From: an uncultured Pseudomonadota bacterium
GTDB lineage: Bacteria; Pseudomonadota; Gammaproteobacteria; Ga0077536
Direction: 5' to 3'
NCBI GenBank assembly: GCA_903825645.1
Contig: CAIKBL010000081.1
Span: forward strand, 1 to 64,000
DNA length: 64,000 nucleotides
Below, one piece after another: positions 1-9,081 of the stretch; the first letter of the stretch is position 1; each line of letters opens with the position of its first letter. The position numbers and the translations under genes were made by a program. The notes beneath the pieces are model-generated. The model did not search any database. It was given only the letters and a program-made list of their open reading frames with translations, and was not told the DNA's origin.

Positions 1-2
1 AA

Positions 3-1268
3 GGATGGCACGACCGAGCAAGGCAGCATTTCGTACGGGTGCCTACAAACGAAAACGCTGGCGAACAAGCAGATGAGCCGGCCATGGAGGAGCGACTCAT
101 TCAGGGGGATGCCGGCACGTGTATCTTTGAGGCTGAACAAAATGAGCCCCGTGATGCAGGCAAGATTCAAAGGATCACAATACTTCGGCAGCAAGGGCGT
201 AACCCGAGTGAGATGATTCGAGTCATTGCCCGTGGTCTTAGCGAGAGCGCGGCTTTTGCTATCGAGTCGCTCTTAATACGGAGTGTCTATGGTCTGCATA
301 ACTTGACGAATGCAGTGGAAGGACACCAACAGGCTCGATTCAGGCCATACGGTGAGTGGCAATACATTCAGGGCTATGATCTGCCTACAGACGCCCATGG
401 CAATTTCCAGCCGGATGTTGCACCCGGCTCCTACGTATACGTGTTGCGCGACCCTCAGACTGAGGAGGTCTTTTACGTAGGGAAGGGCACGGGCAACCGG
501 TTGTGCCAACATTTCGAAAATGCCTTAGACCCTAGGTATCCTGGGGGCGTAGCGCGCCTTGACCGAATCCGCAACCTTCTCCAACGCCATAACCAATCGG
601 ATATCGGGAGAATTGTGGCAAGAGTAGACACCGGGGCCTTGGCCTATGTCGTCGAGTCTTTCTACATGAAATTTGTTATCGGGTTCCAAAATCTGGCCAA
701 CATGCAGCCTGGGCATCTCTATGGGATGTTCCGGTCGCACGGGGACTGGGCTCAACGACATGGATTTGATCTCCCAACCAAAGTGGGTGGCGCGCGTATG
801 GAACTGCTCGATACATTCTTGGGGGAGGGATTGGATACGTTGCTCTATGAGGTTATTTACGCGCCGCAGGTGCAAGACCAGTTGGTCCATATTGGTCCCC
901 CAAGCTTGGTTGGCGCTGGCGAATTGGCAGTGCTCGCGACAATGAATGACCCTCCCGATCGGATAAGGCTACGTGTTCAAGTGCGGTGTTCGCGTCGAAT
1001 TCAGATGTTCTTGATGCCTATGGGCGCTGATGGAAGGCAATGGATGTTGAATCGTTTTGCGAAACTGGGTCTCGTTGTGGCTCGTCCAAGTGATGGCATG
1101 TTTGGGCCAGTATGCTGGGCGAGGGCGAATAATATGAACATTACGCCGCAAGTTGCGATTGAACGGGTGAGCAGACTGATTGCTTTTGCGAGCGCGCTTG
1201 CAGCCGAAAATAATCAGACACGGGCTGATTTTGCCCAGTTTGACGACTTGCTGCAGTGGATTAATTAG
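3..1268 (+). CDS. Tandem GIY-YIG (LEM-3-like) domain protein, 5' end outside window
   Basis: The reading frame is open to the left edge, so this is a 5'-truncated gene; the GTG at 39 is probably internal. The first in-window residues (GWHDRARQHF) match the middle of a GIY-YIG core, like the second, complete copy (SYVYVLRDPQ, then FYVGKGTGNRLCQHF, about residues 140-170 of the visible protein). Each copy is followed by a similar block ending in GEW or GDW, so two GIY-YIG units lie in tandem. The C-terminal ~160 residues are a domain I do not recognise. GIY-YIG folds are usually nucleases, so DNA cleavage is an inference. It sits beside other accessory-looking genes next to a tRNA. Confidence 0.75.
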   Translation, partial: GWHDRARQHFVRVPTNENAGEQADEPAMEERLIQGDAGTCIFEAEQNEPRDAGKIQRITILRQQGRNPSEMIRVIARGLSESAAFAIESLLIRSVYGLHNLTNAVEGHQQARFRPYGEWQYIQGYDLPTDAHGNFQPDVAPGSYVYVLRDPQTEEVFYVGKGTGNRLCQHFENALDPRYPGGVARLDRIRNLLQRHNQSDIGRIVARVDTGALAYVVESFYMKFVIGFQNLANMQPGHLYGMFRSHGDWAQRHGFDLPTKVGGARMELLDTFLGEGLDTLLYEVIYAPQVQDQLVHIGPPSLVGAGELAVLATMNDPPDRIRLRVQVRCSRRIQMFLMPMGADGRQWMLNRFAKLGLVVARPSDGMFGPVCWARANNMNITPQVAIERVSRLIAFASALAAENNQTRADFAQFDDLLQWIN

Positions 1269-1490
1269 TTTCGCTCGCATGATATGTAAATGATGTCGGG
1301 ACGCGGTTGCGAGACTGACATTAGCGAGGTGTTCGCATGGTCGGGCCTCTAAGGCCACCAACATTCATTAGATTAAACATTGCTCGGACTGCCGCGTGCA
1401 GCCACTGTGTCCAGCTTTGAGAGCATCGACGTTAAACGTATCGAATAGTTCGAGCACAACAATGTGTCCGAGTTCGGCATGCCGCTAGTC

Positions 1491-1507
1491 GCGTCATATT
1501 TTGACGC
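1491..1507. promoter_or_regulatory. Perfect 6+6 inverted repeat upstream of a small gene
   Basis: GCGTCA and TGACGC are separated by TATTT. The repeat lies about 44 bases upstream of the ATG at 1551, in the leader of the small protein/PP2C pair. It could be an operator or a short RNA hairpin. No T-run follows, so a terminator is less likely. Confidence 0.25.
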
Positions 1508-1550
1508 TTCTCTCCATTAAGCTGTTTTTCCCCAAACCGGAGTCATTCCC

Positions 1551-1742
1551 ATGAACGAAAACGAGGATTTCGAATTCGTCGACGAACCGTTGAATCTCGA
1601 CGAGGTTTCCCCCGAGGTCCGCGCGCAACTTCTGGGTGCGTTGAACACCCCACAAAACTGGGCCGTCCTTGATGTGGCTGCCTTTCTCGCAGGCCCTAAC
1701 AAGGGTGAAAACCCGGACCTTGGGCAGCCGACTGACCGCTAG
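1551..1742 (+). CDS. Small acidic hypothetical protein (63 aa)
   Basis: A short acidic protein rich in Glu and Asp in its first 25 residues, with no signal peptide or membrane segment. I do not recognise a family. A GGAG sequence sits about 8 bases upstream of the ATG, and the gene ends 35 bases before the PP2C phosphatase in the same direction, which suggests a two-gene transcript. The idea that it is a substrate or partner of the phosphatase is speculation from position only. Confidence 0.5.
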   Translation: MNENEDFEFVDEPLNLDEVSPEVRAQLLGALNTPQNWAVLDVAAFLAGPNKGENPDLGQPTDR

Positions 1743-1777
1743 TGCAGAGGCTCGCAGTCTATTCGGAGTAAACATCC

Positions 1778-2518
1778 ATGGACTACCACGAAGCATCGAT
1801 CATCGGCAGCCGCGAGCGCCAAGAGGACGCTAGCGCCATTCATGTCCGCGCGGATGGCTGCGGCGCCTTGCTGGCAGTTGCCGATGGCCTAGGGGGACAT
1901 GAGGGAGGGGATGTCGCAAGTGTGCTCGCCGTTCGGGGCTTTGCCAGCGACTTCCTGAAACCTGATCGCCTCGCGATGAGGGAGCGCTTGAGGCGAGCAC
2001 TGCGCGCAGCCCACGACGCGCTGGCGGAACGAATTAAGCAAGAACCTGCTCTGGAGGATATGGGTACGACACTGGTGGCCGTATCAATCACGCGGAGATC
2101 ACTGCGTTGGATCAGCCTTGGCGATTCCCTGTTGCTCCTGCTCCGAGAAGGTAAGCTACGCCGCCTGAACGACGACCACTCGTATCGTCCGATGCTGGAT
2201 TTCCTGGTCCGCTCAGGTCATCTGACCGCCGCGCAAGCCAGACGCCACCCTAACCGGAATTCTCTACAGATTTGCCTCGACGGCGCCCAAGTTCCAAAAA
2301 AGTTCGATTGCCCAAAAACCGCCGTACGGTTGCAAACGGGCGACCGAATTATGCTCGCCTCAGACGGGATCGAGACTCTCGAGCCTAAGGAGATAATTAC
2401 CCTGCTTGGGAGTAGCCCTAGCGCGGCAGAGTGCGCGGCAGGACTCATCGAAGCGGTCCGTGGCAAGGCCGTTCCTAACCAAGACAACACCACGATACAG
2501 GTTGCTGTTGTTGGCTGA
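1778..2518 (+). CDS. PP2C-family serine/threonine protein phosphatase
   Basis: A single-domain, cytosolic PP2C/PPM phosphatase (246 aa) that would remove phosphate from Ser/Thr residues using two divalent metals. The family motifs occur in order: RQEDA near residue 15, the metal-binding VADGLGGHEGG near 34, GDSLLLLL near 116, LASDGIE near 193, and QDNTT near 237. The usual Asp ligands are all present, so it is predicted active. No transmembrane or sensor domain is attached. GGAG precedes the ATG. No cognate Ser/Thr kinase is visible in the window. Confidence 0.88.
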   Translation: MDYHEASIIGSRERQEDASAIHVRADGCGALLAVADGLGGHEGGDVASVLAVRGFASDFLKPDRLAMRERLRRALRAAHDALAERIKQEPALEDMGTTLVAVSITRRSLRWISLGDSLLLLLREGKLRRLNDDHSYRPMLDFLVRSGHLTAAQARRHPNRNSLQICLDGAQVPKKFDCPKTAVRLQTGDRIMLASDGIETLEPKEIITLLGSSPSAAECAAGLIEAVRGKAVPNQDNTTIQVAVVG

Positions 2519-2982
2519 AGGGCACGACTGTTGGCGCCGCTTTTCAAGCCAGCGAGATCTCCGCAATTGAGGGCTCAGCGGAACCCGACCCCAAAGTGAG
2601 GCAACTTTTTGCACAGTTGCCCCCGGCGTTAGCCGAGCCAGCCCTAGCCCCGACAGGGGGCTCGCAAATCAAAACCGGCAACACAGCCTGAACGGCTGCC
2701 GTAATGTGCGAAGAAGGGCGTGGCTTCCGAACGTCGATTAGGTTTCTGCGATGAATTACCACCCGATCCCGAGGAAGCCGGAATCGAGACAGCCCCTCTT
2801 GGGGGTTTTGGCGTTCTGCTTCTGGGCGTTCGTCCCCATAGGCAGCACGATTGAGCCGAAAACTACTCGTTGAAGTAGCGCTAAGGGTTTTGAAGGAACC
2901 TAGGATTTTTTCAACACTTTTTCCACACCCCAGCAGCGGGCGAGAAATTGTGAATTGAAGATATTGAAATATAAAGAATTTC
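2519..2982. other. Intergenic region between PP2C gene and tRNA-Val
   Basis: 464 bases without a confident gene. An inverted repeat GGCAAC (2600-2605) with GTTGCC (2616-2621) lies shortly after the phosphatase stop and could terminate it weakly, but no T-run follows. A 40-codon reading frame at 2751-2873 is the only protein candidate. No integrase remnant or long repeat was seen. Confidence 0.5.
2751..2873 (+). CDS. Candidate 40-aa small membrane protein
   Basis: ATG-initiated frame encoding a basic N-terminus followed by one hydrophobic stretch (about residues 16-31, including LLGVLAFCFWAFVPIG), which could span a membrane once. AGG occurs about 9 bases before the ATG. There is no family match that I can recognise, and a frame of this length can arise by chance. 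Confidence 0.2.
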   Translation: MNYHPIPRKPESRQPLLGVLAFCFWAFVPIGSTIEPKTTR

Positions 2983-3057
2983 TGGTGGGCGATAGTGGGA
3001 TCGAACCACTGACCCCTGCCGTGTGAAGGCAGTGCTCTCCCGCTGAGCTAATCGCCC
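2983..3057 (-). tRNA. tRNA-Val (anticodon CAC)
   Basis: The minus strand folds as a complete cloverleaf: acceptor GGGCGAT/ATCGCCC, D-arm GCTC/GAGC, anticodon stem CTGCC/GGCAG with loop TTCACAC (anticodon CAC, reads GUG), T-arm AGTGG TTCGATC CCACT, and an encoded CCA. Length is 75 nt. Its 3' end points toward the accessory genes at 1-2.5 kb, the usual geometry for an island integrated at a tRNA 3' end. Confidence 0.97.
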
Positions 3058-3236
3058 GGATGAACTGGGGAGTTAATTCTAGAAGCCGCACGGGCTGCGG
3101 TCAATGCGGCCCGCGCGTCATACAGTGTCCTTCACCTCCACATGATAAGGTCACCTGTTTTTTTTCGAGAAACCTTTCCCCGATTGACTAATTAGCATCG
3201 ATAATAGACGGCGTAAGCATTCGCAGCGAGATTTTG

Positions 3237-4025
3237 ATGTACAGCGGTAAGCCATTTGCGAACAGTCGCATCCTTCTCACGAATGACGACGGGATTGATG
3301 CGCCAGGGATCAAGGTATTGGAAGAAATTGTTCGAGCGTTCACCGATGACATTTGGGTGGTCGCGCCGGACCATGAAAAAAGTGGCGCGGGTCATTCCGT
3401 TTCTTTACATACCCCCATTAGGTTACGGAAGACGAGCGAACGGCATTATGCCGTCATGGGCACCCCGACTGACTGCGTACTAATGGCGTTTTACGAAATC
3501 ATGAAAGATCGCAAGCCGACTTTTTTACTGTCGGGCATTAACAATGGGGCCAACTTGGCAGAAGACGTCACCTATTCAGGGACCATTGCCGCGGCAATGG
3601 AGGGCACCTTGATCGGACTCCGCTCGATCGCGCTCAGCGTTGTACGACCGCTTGGCGAAACGGCCCGTTGGGAGGGCGCATACCGATATGCACCTCCGCT
3701 ATTACACCAACTATTGAGCGCTGAAAACTGGCCAACGGGCAGCTTCATTAACGTAAATTTTCCGCAATGTGACGTGACAGAGATCACAGGCGTGCGGGTC
3801 ACACGTCAAGGTCAACGTCCACCCGGTGCGTTCAGCATCGATCCCCGTATAGATAACCGGAATGTTCCCTATTACTGGGTAAAGATGGCTTATCCGGAAG
3901 GCGAAAAATTGGTAGATACCGATCTACATGCCATCGCTGAGGATGCGGTATCCGTTACCCCTCTTCAACTCGATCTGACCAACTACGAATGGCAGCGCCA
4001 GTTACGCGAAGTGCTCACTAATTGA
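3237..4025 (+). CDS. surE: 5'/3'-nucleotidase SurE
   Basis: Metal-dependent nucleoside 5'/3'-monophosphate phosphatase. The N-terminal ILLTNDDGIDAPGI motif carries the acidic metal ligands. The glycine-rich GHSVSLHTP, the GTPTDC segment and the NNGANLAEDVTYSGT loop (near residue 100) are all SurE signatures. Length (262 aa from the ATG) is normal. A TTG one codon upstream is the alternative start. It is not in the usual surE-pcm-nlpD-rpoS arrangement: it stands alone between tRNA-Val and a convergent SDR gene. Catalytic residues appear intact. Confidence 0.93.
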   Translation: MYSGKPFANSRILLTNDDGIDAPGIKVLEEIVRAFTDDIWVVAPDHEKSGAGHSVSLHTPIRLRKTSERHYAVMGTPTDCVLMAFYEIMKDRKPTFLLSGINNGANLAEDVTYSGTIAAAMEGTLIGLRSIALSVVRPLGETARWEGAYRYAPPLLHQLLSAENWPTGSFINVNFPQCDVTEITGVRVTRQGQRPPGAFSIDPRIDNRNVPYYWVKMAYPEGEKLVDTDLHAIAEDAVSVTPLQLDLTNYEWQRQLREVLTN

Positions 4026-4085
4026 ACGCATCAAAATGCGACGTTTTCACGCCGCGGTTCGCAATCCTGAGTGTCGAACATGCCG

Positions 4086-4871
4086 CTACTGGCGGGCGGT
4101 CGTACCACCGTCGATCACCAGGATGGTGCCGTTGCAGTAAGAGGCCTCGTCACAGGCAAGAAAAAGACAGCCGTAAGCCATCTCCATCGGGCTGCCTGCA
4201 CGTGCCATCGGGGTCAACTGCGTCGCCACCGCCTCATCCTCGAAGATATTCATCACCGATGCGATCATCGGCGTATCGGTGTACCCCGGACACACCGCAT
4301 TAACGCGAATGCCTTGTTTGGCGTAAGTCGTGGCAAGCGCACGCGTGAGACTAATGACCCCACCCTTGGCGGCACAGTAAGTGTGCGCGGTCGGCATCCC
4401 AACGAGCCCCGAGATACTTGCCACGTTAACGATGGCGCCCTTCCCTTGCTTTAACATCTGGATTAGAACGGCGCGATCTATGAAGGCCGCGGCATCAAGA
4501 TTCAGGCCGATCACCTCGCGCCATTTATCGATGGGGGTGTCCGCTAGCGGCATCATCGAGTTCAGGCTCTTCTCACCCCAACTCCAACCCACACTAGCGG
4601 AGTGCACAAGGATGTCCACCCGACCATAGGCGGCGACGGTTGCCGCGACAATTTCATCTGCGCTCTCGGGTCTGGACAAATCCTTCGCCAAGACCATTCC
4701 GTCCCCGCCCGCTGCCCGTGCGCTCGCGAGCGCTTCATCGAGATTAGCCTGGGTACGGGACACCCCGATCACGGTCGCGCCCTCGCGCGCAAAAAGCTCC
4801 AGACAAGCCCGACCAATGCCCGTCCCAGCACCCGTGATAATCGCCACTTTGTCTTGCACGCGACCTGTCAT
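4086..4871 (-). CDS. SDR-family NAD(P)-dependent oxidoreductase
   Basis: Classical short-chain dehydrogenase/reductase of 261 aa. It has the cofactor motif TGAGTGIG (near residue 14), the catalytic Ser in NVASISG and the YCAAK active-site Tyr/Lys (near residue 165), and ends in the usual VIDGG region. It would interconvert an alcohol and a ketone, or reduce a 3-oxoacyl substrate, in the cytosol. It is the last gene of the long minus-strand cluster, 34 bases after the thiolase stop. In that context a role oxidising a secondary alcohol or hydroxyacyl-CoA is plausible but unproven. Confidence 0.9.
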   Translation of the reverse strand: MTGRVQDKVAIITGAGTGIGRACLELFAREGATVIGVSRTQANLDEALASARAAGGDGMVLAKDLSRPESADEIVAATVAAYGRVDILVHSASVGWSWGEKSLNSMMPLADTPIDKWREVIGLNLDAAAFIDRAVLIQMLKQGKGAIVNVASISGLVGMPTAHTYCAAKGGVISLTRALATTYAKQGIRVNAVCPGYTDTPMIASVMNIFEDEAVATQLTPMARAGSPMEMAYGCLFLACDEASYCNGTILVIDGGTTARQ

Positions 4872-4905
4872 GAAAGGCTACTCCGATGATTTAGTCCTTG
4901 TTGTC

Positions 4906-6093
4906 TCATAGGCGTTCGAGGAGCGTTGCGTTCGCCATCCCGCCAGCCTCACACATGGTTTGCAACCCATAACGGCCATTGCCGATCTCAAGCGCCCGCA
5001 AGAGATTCGCGGTCAAACGGCCACCGGAAGCGCCGACCGGGTGCCCTAGGGCAATGGCGCCCCCAAAAACGTTTAGGCGTGCCATATCGGCATCTAAGGC
5101 ACGTTGCCATGCAAGCGGAACGGAAGCGAAAGCCTCGTTGACCTCGTAAGCATCAATTTGGCCGATGCCGATCCCGGCCCGTCTGAGGAGTTTCTCGGTT
5201 GCCGGGATAATCGCGGTTAACAACATCATAGGATCATCTCCCATCACGGCAAAATGACTGATTGCGGCGCGGGGTTTAAGCTGCAGCCGAGCGGCGGTTT
5301 GTGCCTCCATGATGAGCATTGCGGTCGCCCCATCCGATACCTGACTCGAATTTCCGGCGGTCACGCTCCAACGGATCTCTGGAAACCGGGCAGAAACCGC
5401 CTCATCCTGAAAAGCGCAACGCAGGCTTCCTAATTTCTCCAATGTCGTATTCGGCCGCAGACCTTCGTCGACGCTCACCAGCCGCGTTTGCCCGTCAGCT
5501 TGCGGCACCCGAATCGGGACGATATCGCGCGCCATCCCGGCCAGATCTGCCGCGGCCCGATCATGGGAACGTACACTGTAGCTATCCTGATCGGTACGGG
5601 TAATGCCCCAACGAGCGGCCACGCGTTCGGCCGCAATCCCTTGATGGACCGTGCCTTGTGGATAGCGCGCATGGAAGCCGGGTCCTTCGCTGTCTTTACC
5701 CATCCGATTGATGCGCATCGGCACCGTTCCCATCATCTCTACGCCCCCGGCGATGACGACGTCATAGGCCCCAGCGATGACCCCCTGTGCTGCGAAATCC
5801 ATGGCTTGCTGGGTCGACCCACACTTCCGATCCAGCGTCACGGCGGGTACCGATTCCGGGAAGCCGGCGCAGAGTACTGCCTGTCGGCCGATGTTGCCGG
5901 CTTGCTCCGCTACTTGGATAACACATCCCGTGATGACGTCCTCCACCAACGCCGGATCGACGCCGGTGCGCTGCATCAGGCCCTGCAGGACTTGCGCGTA
6001 CAAATCCACGGGATGCAAGCCCGCCAGCACGCCATCTTCCCGACCACGCCCAAAGGGGGATCGCACAATCTCAACAATCACGGCGCGTCGCAT
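4906..6093 (-). CDS. Acetyl-CoA C-acyltransferase (thiolase)
   Basis: Degradative-type thiolase (395 aa) that cleaves a 3-oxoacyl-CoA with CoA. The nucleophilic Cys is in LDRKCGSTQQA (near residue 88), the NEAFA loop near 332, the active-site His in IALGHPVGASG near 350, and the second Cys in CEAGGMANA near the C-terminus. AGGGAG precedes the ATG. It follows the carboxyltransferase by 36 bases. In the cluster it could perform the final cleavage of a beta-keto acyl-CoA made by carboxylation and CoA ligation (inference). Confidence 0.93.
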   Translation of the reverse strand: MRRAVIVEIVRSPFGRGREDGVLAGLHPVDLYAQVLQGLMQRTGVDPALVEDVITGCVIQVAEQAGNIGRQAVLCAGFPESVPAVTLDRKCGSTQQAMDFAAQGVIAGAYDVVIAGGVEMMGTVPMRINRMGKDSEGPGFHARYPQGTVHQGIAAERVAARWGITRTDQDSYSVRSHDRAAADLAGMARDIVPIRVPQADGQTRLVSVDEGLRPNTTLEKLGSLRCAFQDEAVSARFPEIRWSVTAGNSSQVSDGATAMLIMEAQTAARLQLKPRAAISHFAVMGDDPMMLLTAIIPATEKLLRRAGIGIGQIDAYEVNEAFASVPLAWQRALDADMARLNVFGGAIALGHPVGASGGRLTANLLRALEIGNGRYGLQTMCEAGGMANATLLERL

Positions 6094-6129
6094 GCAAGAC
6101 TCCCTAAATTATGATTGCTTTATGAATCT

Positions 6130-7590
6130 CTACTTGAAACGACGGAGTGACAGACTGAAGTCCTCTGCCGCTATCTGGACCACAGGGGAAGTCGCTACCT
6201 GCATTAACCGACGGACTTGGTCGAGCTCTGACGACGACAGGTAGGGGTAGGTGGTTTTCACCGGACCTGACGCCCACATCTTCTGCAGATCCGGCTCCGG
6301 CACGAGCGCGCGAAGAATCAATTCGTCGTCATTATCCGTACCGTACCGCGCGTGCAATTCTGCCAAGGTGGGTTGCTCTGGCGCGTGCGCGGCGATTTCC
6401 TTCGCGCGCGGTGCTGCCATGATCCGGTCCAGTACATTCGGATCAATCGGCGCCACGGTCTCACCATAATGGCGACATGCGTACTGAATTACTTCGTCCG
6501 GAATAACCGAGTAGCGCTTCCCGGTCACGATATTCAATACCGCGAGTGTCCCTACGAGTTGACTGAAAGGCGTCGCCATCCCCGGATAACCGAGTTCACG
6601 CCGAACGACGGCGGTCTCGGCCAGTACATCTTCGAGTCGCTCCGACATATTGTGTTGCACGAGTTGCGCCTTCATCGTGCCGACCATTCCACCCGGGATC
6701 TGGTGCTGAATCGACAACATGTCGTATTCGGCGTACTGATTCACCAGAAAACCCGCCGCCTTGCCTACCTTCTCGAAGTGGGCAGACACCGGCGCAAACA
6801 ATCGGGTATCCAGACTATGCGTATGTCCCAGCAATTCAACATTCCGGACCATGATTTCCGTCGAGGGCACCGATGGGCCGTTAGCCATCGGCCGACTAGC
6901 CGTATGGAGAATACTGACGCCCAGGTCGAGTGAATCGACATAGGCTTTGGCAGATTGGCCAAGCAGGTTATTGGAGTGGAACTCGATCGGCTTACCCCGC
7001 GCTTTTGCCACAATAGCCGGCAACAGGGTCTTCATGCGATCTTTCTCAAGCACCCCGGCAGTGTCGTAAAGCAGTAGCGTATCGATATCCGGGCATACCG
7101 ACAGTCGATCGGCTTTGTCCGCATAGTACTCATCAGAGTGAACTGGACTGAGTGTGAACATAATCGCGCCAGCGACCTCAGAACCAAACTCTTTCGCCAC
7201 TTTGGCGAGCCGATGCATTTTACCAATATTGAAAAGAACGTCGTAAATCCAGAAACTGCGGCAGCCATGGACGTTAAGCTGACGCATCCAAGCATCCATT
7301 AACGCATCGGGGGTGACGCTGAAGGTGACCGACGCGTTCGAGCGCATACCGGCTCGGATCCGAGTGCGGGGCATTGCTTGCGTCAACAAGTCGAGGCCTT
7401 CCCACGGATTTTCCTGACAGTACTTGATCAAAACCTCGAACATCGAAGAACCCGTCAAGTCGATCGTCCGAAAGCCAGTCCGGTCCAGAATGGGCGCAAC
7501 CGGGAGCGCCATCCCGGCCTGCATGCGCATACCCCACAAGGCCTGCTGTCCATCCCGCATAGTTTCGTCAAGAAATTCGATATGAGCCAT
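6130..7590 (-). CDS. Biotin-dependent carboxyltransferase, pyruvate carboxylase/transcarboxylase-5S type, divergent metal site
   Basis: 486 aa from the ATG 7 bases after the upstream carboxylase stop; longer starts add nothing family-like. The N-terminal HMGL-like barrel begins ETMRDGQQALW, where pyruvate carboxylase has RDAHQSL. The C-terminal PYC/OADA domain is clear (HQIPGGMVGTMKAQL near residue 300, then LGYPGMATPFSQLVGT). It has no biotinyl domain, so the separate BCCP must serve it. Two metal-site positions differ from transcarboxylase 5S by my alignment: the carbamylated Lys of KDMA is Tyr (LYDTAG), and HCH is HSN (FHSNNL). The acceptor is probably not ordinary pyruvate; a ketone or enol is the inference. 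Confidence 0.85.
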   Translation of the reverse strand: MAHIEFLDETMRDGQQALWGMRMQAGMALPVAPILDRTGFRTIDLTGSSMFEVLIKYCQENPWEGLDLLTQAMPRTRIRAGMRSNASVTFSVTPDALMDAWMRQLNVHGCRSFWIYDVLFNIGKMHRLAKVAKEFGSEVAGAIMFTLSPVHSDEYYADKADRLSVCPDIDTLLLYDTAGVLEKDRMKTLLPAIVAKARGKPIEFHSNNLLGQSAKAYVDSLDLGVSILHTASRPMANGPSVPSTEIMVRNVELLGHTHSLDTRLFAPVSAHFEKVGKAAGFLVNQYAEYDMLSIQHQIPGGMVGTMKAQLVQHNMSERLEDVLAETAVVRRELGYPGMATPFSQLVGTLAVLNIVTGKRYSVIPDEVIQYACRHYGETVAPIDPNVLDRIMAAPRAKEIAAHAPEQPTLAELHARYGTDNDDELILRALVPEPDLQKMWASGPVKTTYPYLSSSELDQVRRLMQVATSPVVQIAAEDFSLSLRRFK

Positions 7591-7597
7591 GCGTGCC

Positions 7598-8965
7598 TTA
7601 CTCCTGGGTAGCTTCAAACGCGGGTAAAAGGATCTGCTCTAACCAGCGTGTATTCAGTTGATTAGCGGCAAAATCGGGATGCGTCGCGATAAATTTAAGC
7701 AACGGTAGATTAGTCGTGAGTCCCTCGACCACAAACTTTTCCAGCGCCACCTGCAGCCGCCTGACGCACTCTTCTCGGGAAGCCGCCGTCACAATCAATT
7801 TTCCGATCATCGAGTCGTAAAACGGCGGCACAAGATAATCCGCATAACAGTGACTATCCAACCGAATCCCTGCACCCTGCGGTGGGACCCACCGAGTGAT
7901 GCGCCCTGGACTTGGCTTGAAATTACGATAGGGATCTTCCGCATTCAGACGGCATTCAATCGCATGCCGCGTGACCGGGATTTGATCTTGCGTCCAGCGC
8001 AACGGCTCTCCACCCGCAATCTGAAATTGCAATTGGACCAAATCGTACCCGGTCACCTGCTCGGAAACCGGGTGTTCCACCTGAATGCGCGCATTCACTT
8101 CAATGAAATAGATGGCCTGCCGATCAATGTCATACAGGAATTCCACCGTGCCGGCGTTTCGGTATTTCAGTGAGGCGACGAGATTCACCGCTGATTCGTG
8201 CAACTGTCTACGAAGCGCCGGTGGCATAGCGGCACAAGGCGCCTCTTCAAAAACTTTTTGGTAGCGCCGTTGAATGGAACAGTCTCGCTCACCAAAGTGC
8301 AACACTTTGCCCGAACCGTCGCCAAAAACCTGCACTTCGACGTGACGGGCATTCTCCACATACCGCTCCATGTACATCGTGCCGTCGCCGAACGCTTCCA
8401 TCGCTTCGTTAGAAGCCTTATCAAAAGATGCCACGATGTCATCGGGACCACGCGCGATGAACATACCTCGTCCCCCGCCACCGGCAGATGCCTTGATCAG
8501 CACGGGATAACCCAACTCCTCCCCTGCCTTGACCGCATCGTTCACCGTCGCTATTCGTTCGGTTCCCGGGACCAGTGGGACGCCGGCTGCACGCGCAATC
8601 GCTTTGGCCTTCAGCTTATCGCCGAGTGCGGCGATCGTCTCAGCTGCCGGCCCGATGAAGATGATCCCATGTTCATCGCACAGACGGGCGAGGTGCTCAC
8701 GCTCAGATAAAAAACCGTACCCGGGATGTAGCGCATCACACCCGGTCTGCAGCGCCGTGTGCACGAGCAGGTTGGCATCAAGATAACTCAGCCGCGACGC
8801 GGCGGGGCCGATCACGACGGTACGATCGGCCAGTTGTGCCGCCCGACTCTCGCGGTCGGCCATTGAAACTGCCTGCACCGTCTCAATCCCCAACGCGTGT
8901 GCGGCGCGGACGACGCGCGCAGCAATCTCTCCGCGATTAACACTTAGAACGCGTGAAATTGGCAT
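7598..8965 (-). CDS. Biotin carboxylase subunit (AccC-like)
   Basis: ATP-grasp biotin carboxylase (455 aa), which makes carboxybiotin from ATP and bicarbonate. It shows VNRGEIAARV at the N-terminus, the glycine loop KASAGGGGRGM (near residue 160), the HFGERDCSIQRR segment, and the catalytic FIEVNARIQVEHPVSE (near 290). All key residues look intact. The start chosen has GGAG 6 bases upstream; an ATG four codons earlier is less likely. It lies between the carrier protein gene and the carboxyltransferase gene, so the three subunits form one carboxylase. This is likely not the fatty-acid acetyl-CoA carboxylase, given the ketoacid-type carboxyltransferase. Confidence 0.93.
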   Translation of the reverse strand: MPISRVLSVNRGEIAARVVRAAHALGIETVQAVSMADRESRAAQLADRTVVIGPAASRLSYLDANLLVHTALQTGCDALHPGYGFLSEREHLARLCDEHGIIFIGPAAETIAALGDKLKAKAIARAAGVPLVPGTERIATVNDAVKAGEELGYPVLIKASAGGGGRGMFIARGPDDIVASFDKASNEAMEAFGDGTMYMERYVENARHVEVQVFGDGSGKVLHFGERDCSIQRRYQKVFEEAPCAAMPPALRRQLHESAVNLVASLKYRNAGTVEFLYDIDRQAIYFIEVNARIQVEHPVSEQVTGYDLVQLQFQIAGGEPLRWTQDQIPVTRHAIECRLNAEDPYRNFKPSPGRITRWVPPQGAGIRLDSHCYADYLVPPFYDSMIGKLIVTAASREECVRRLQVALEKFVVEGLTTNLPLLKFIATHPDFAANQLNTRWLEQILLPAFEATQE

Positions 8966-9081
8966 GCAAGGCTCCAATCTTCACTGTGCGCGTGAAACAT
9001 GAGGACCATGGGCCATTTCATTGGCCACGACGTACACTTCCAGCGCCCCGAGCGCCGTTTCGAATAGAGGCGACTCATGGT

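Noticed and set aside
2793..2812. CCCC/GGGG hairpin followed by T residues as a terminator
   Set aside because: The stem is only 4-5 pairs and no confidently called gene ends immediately upstream.
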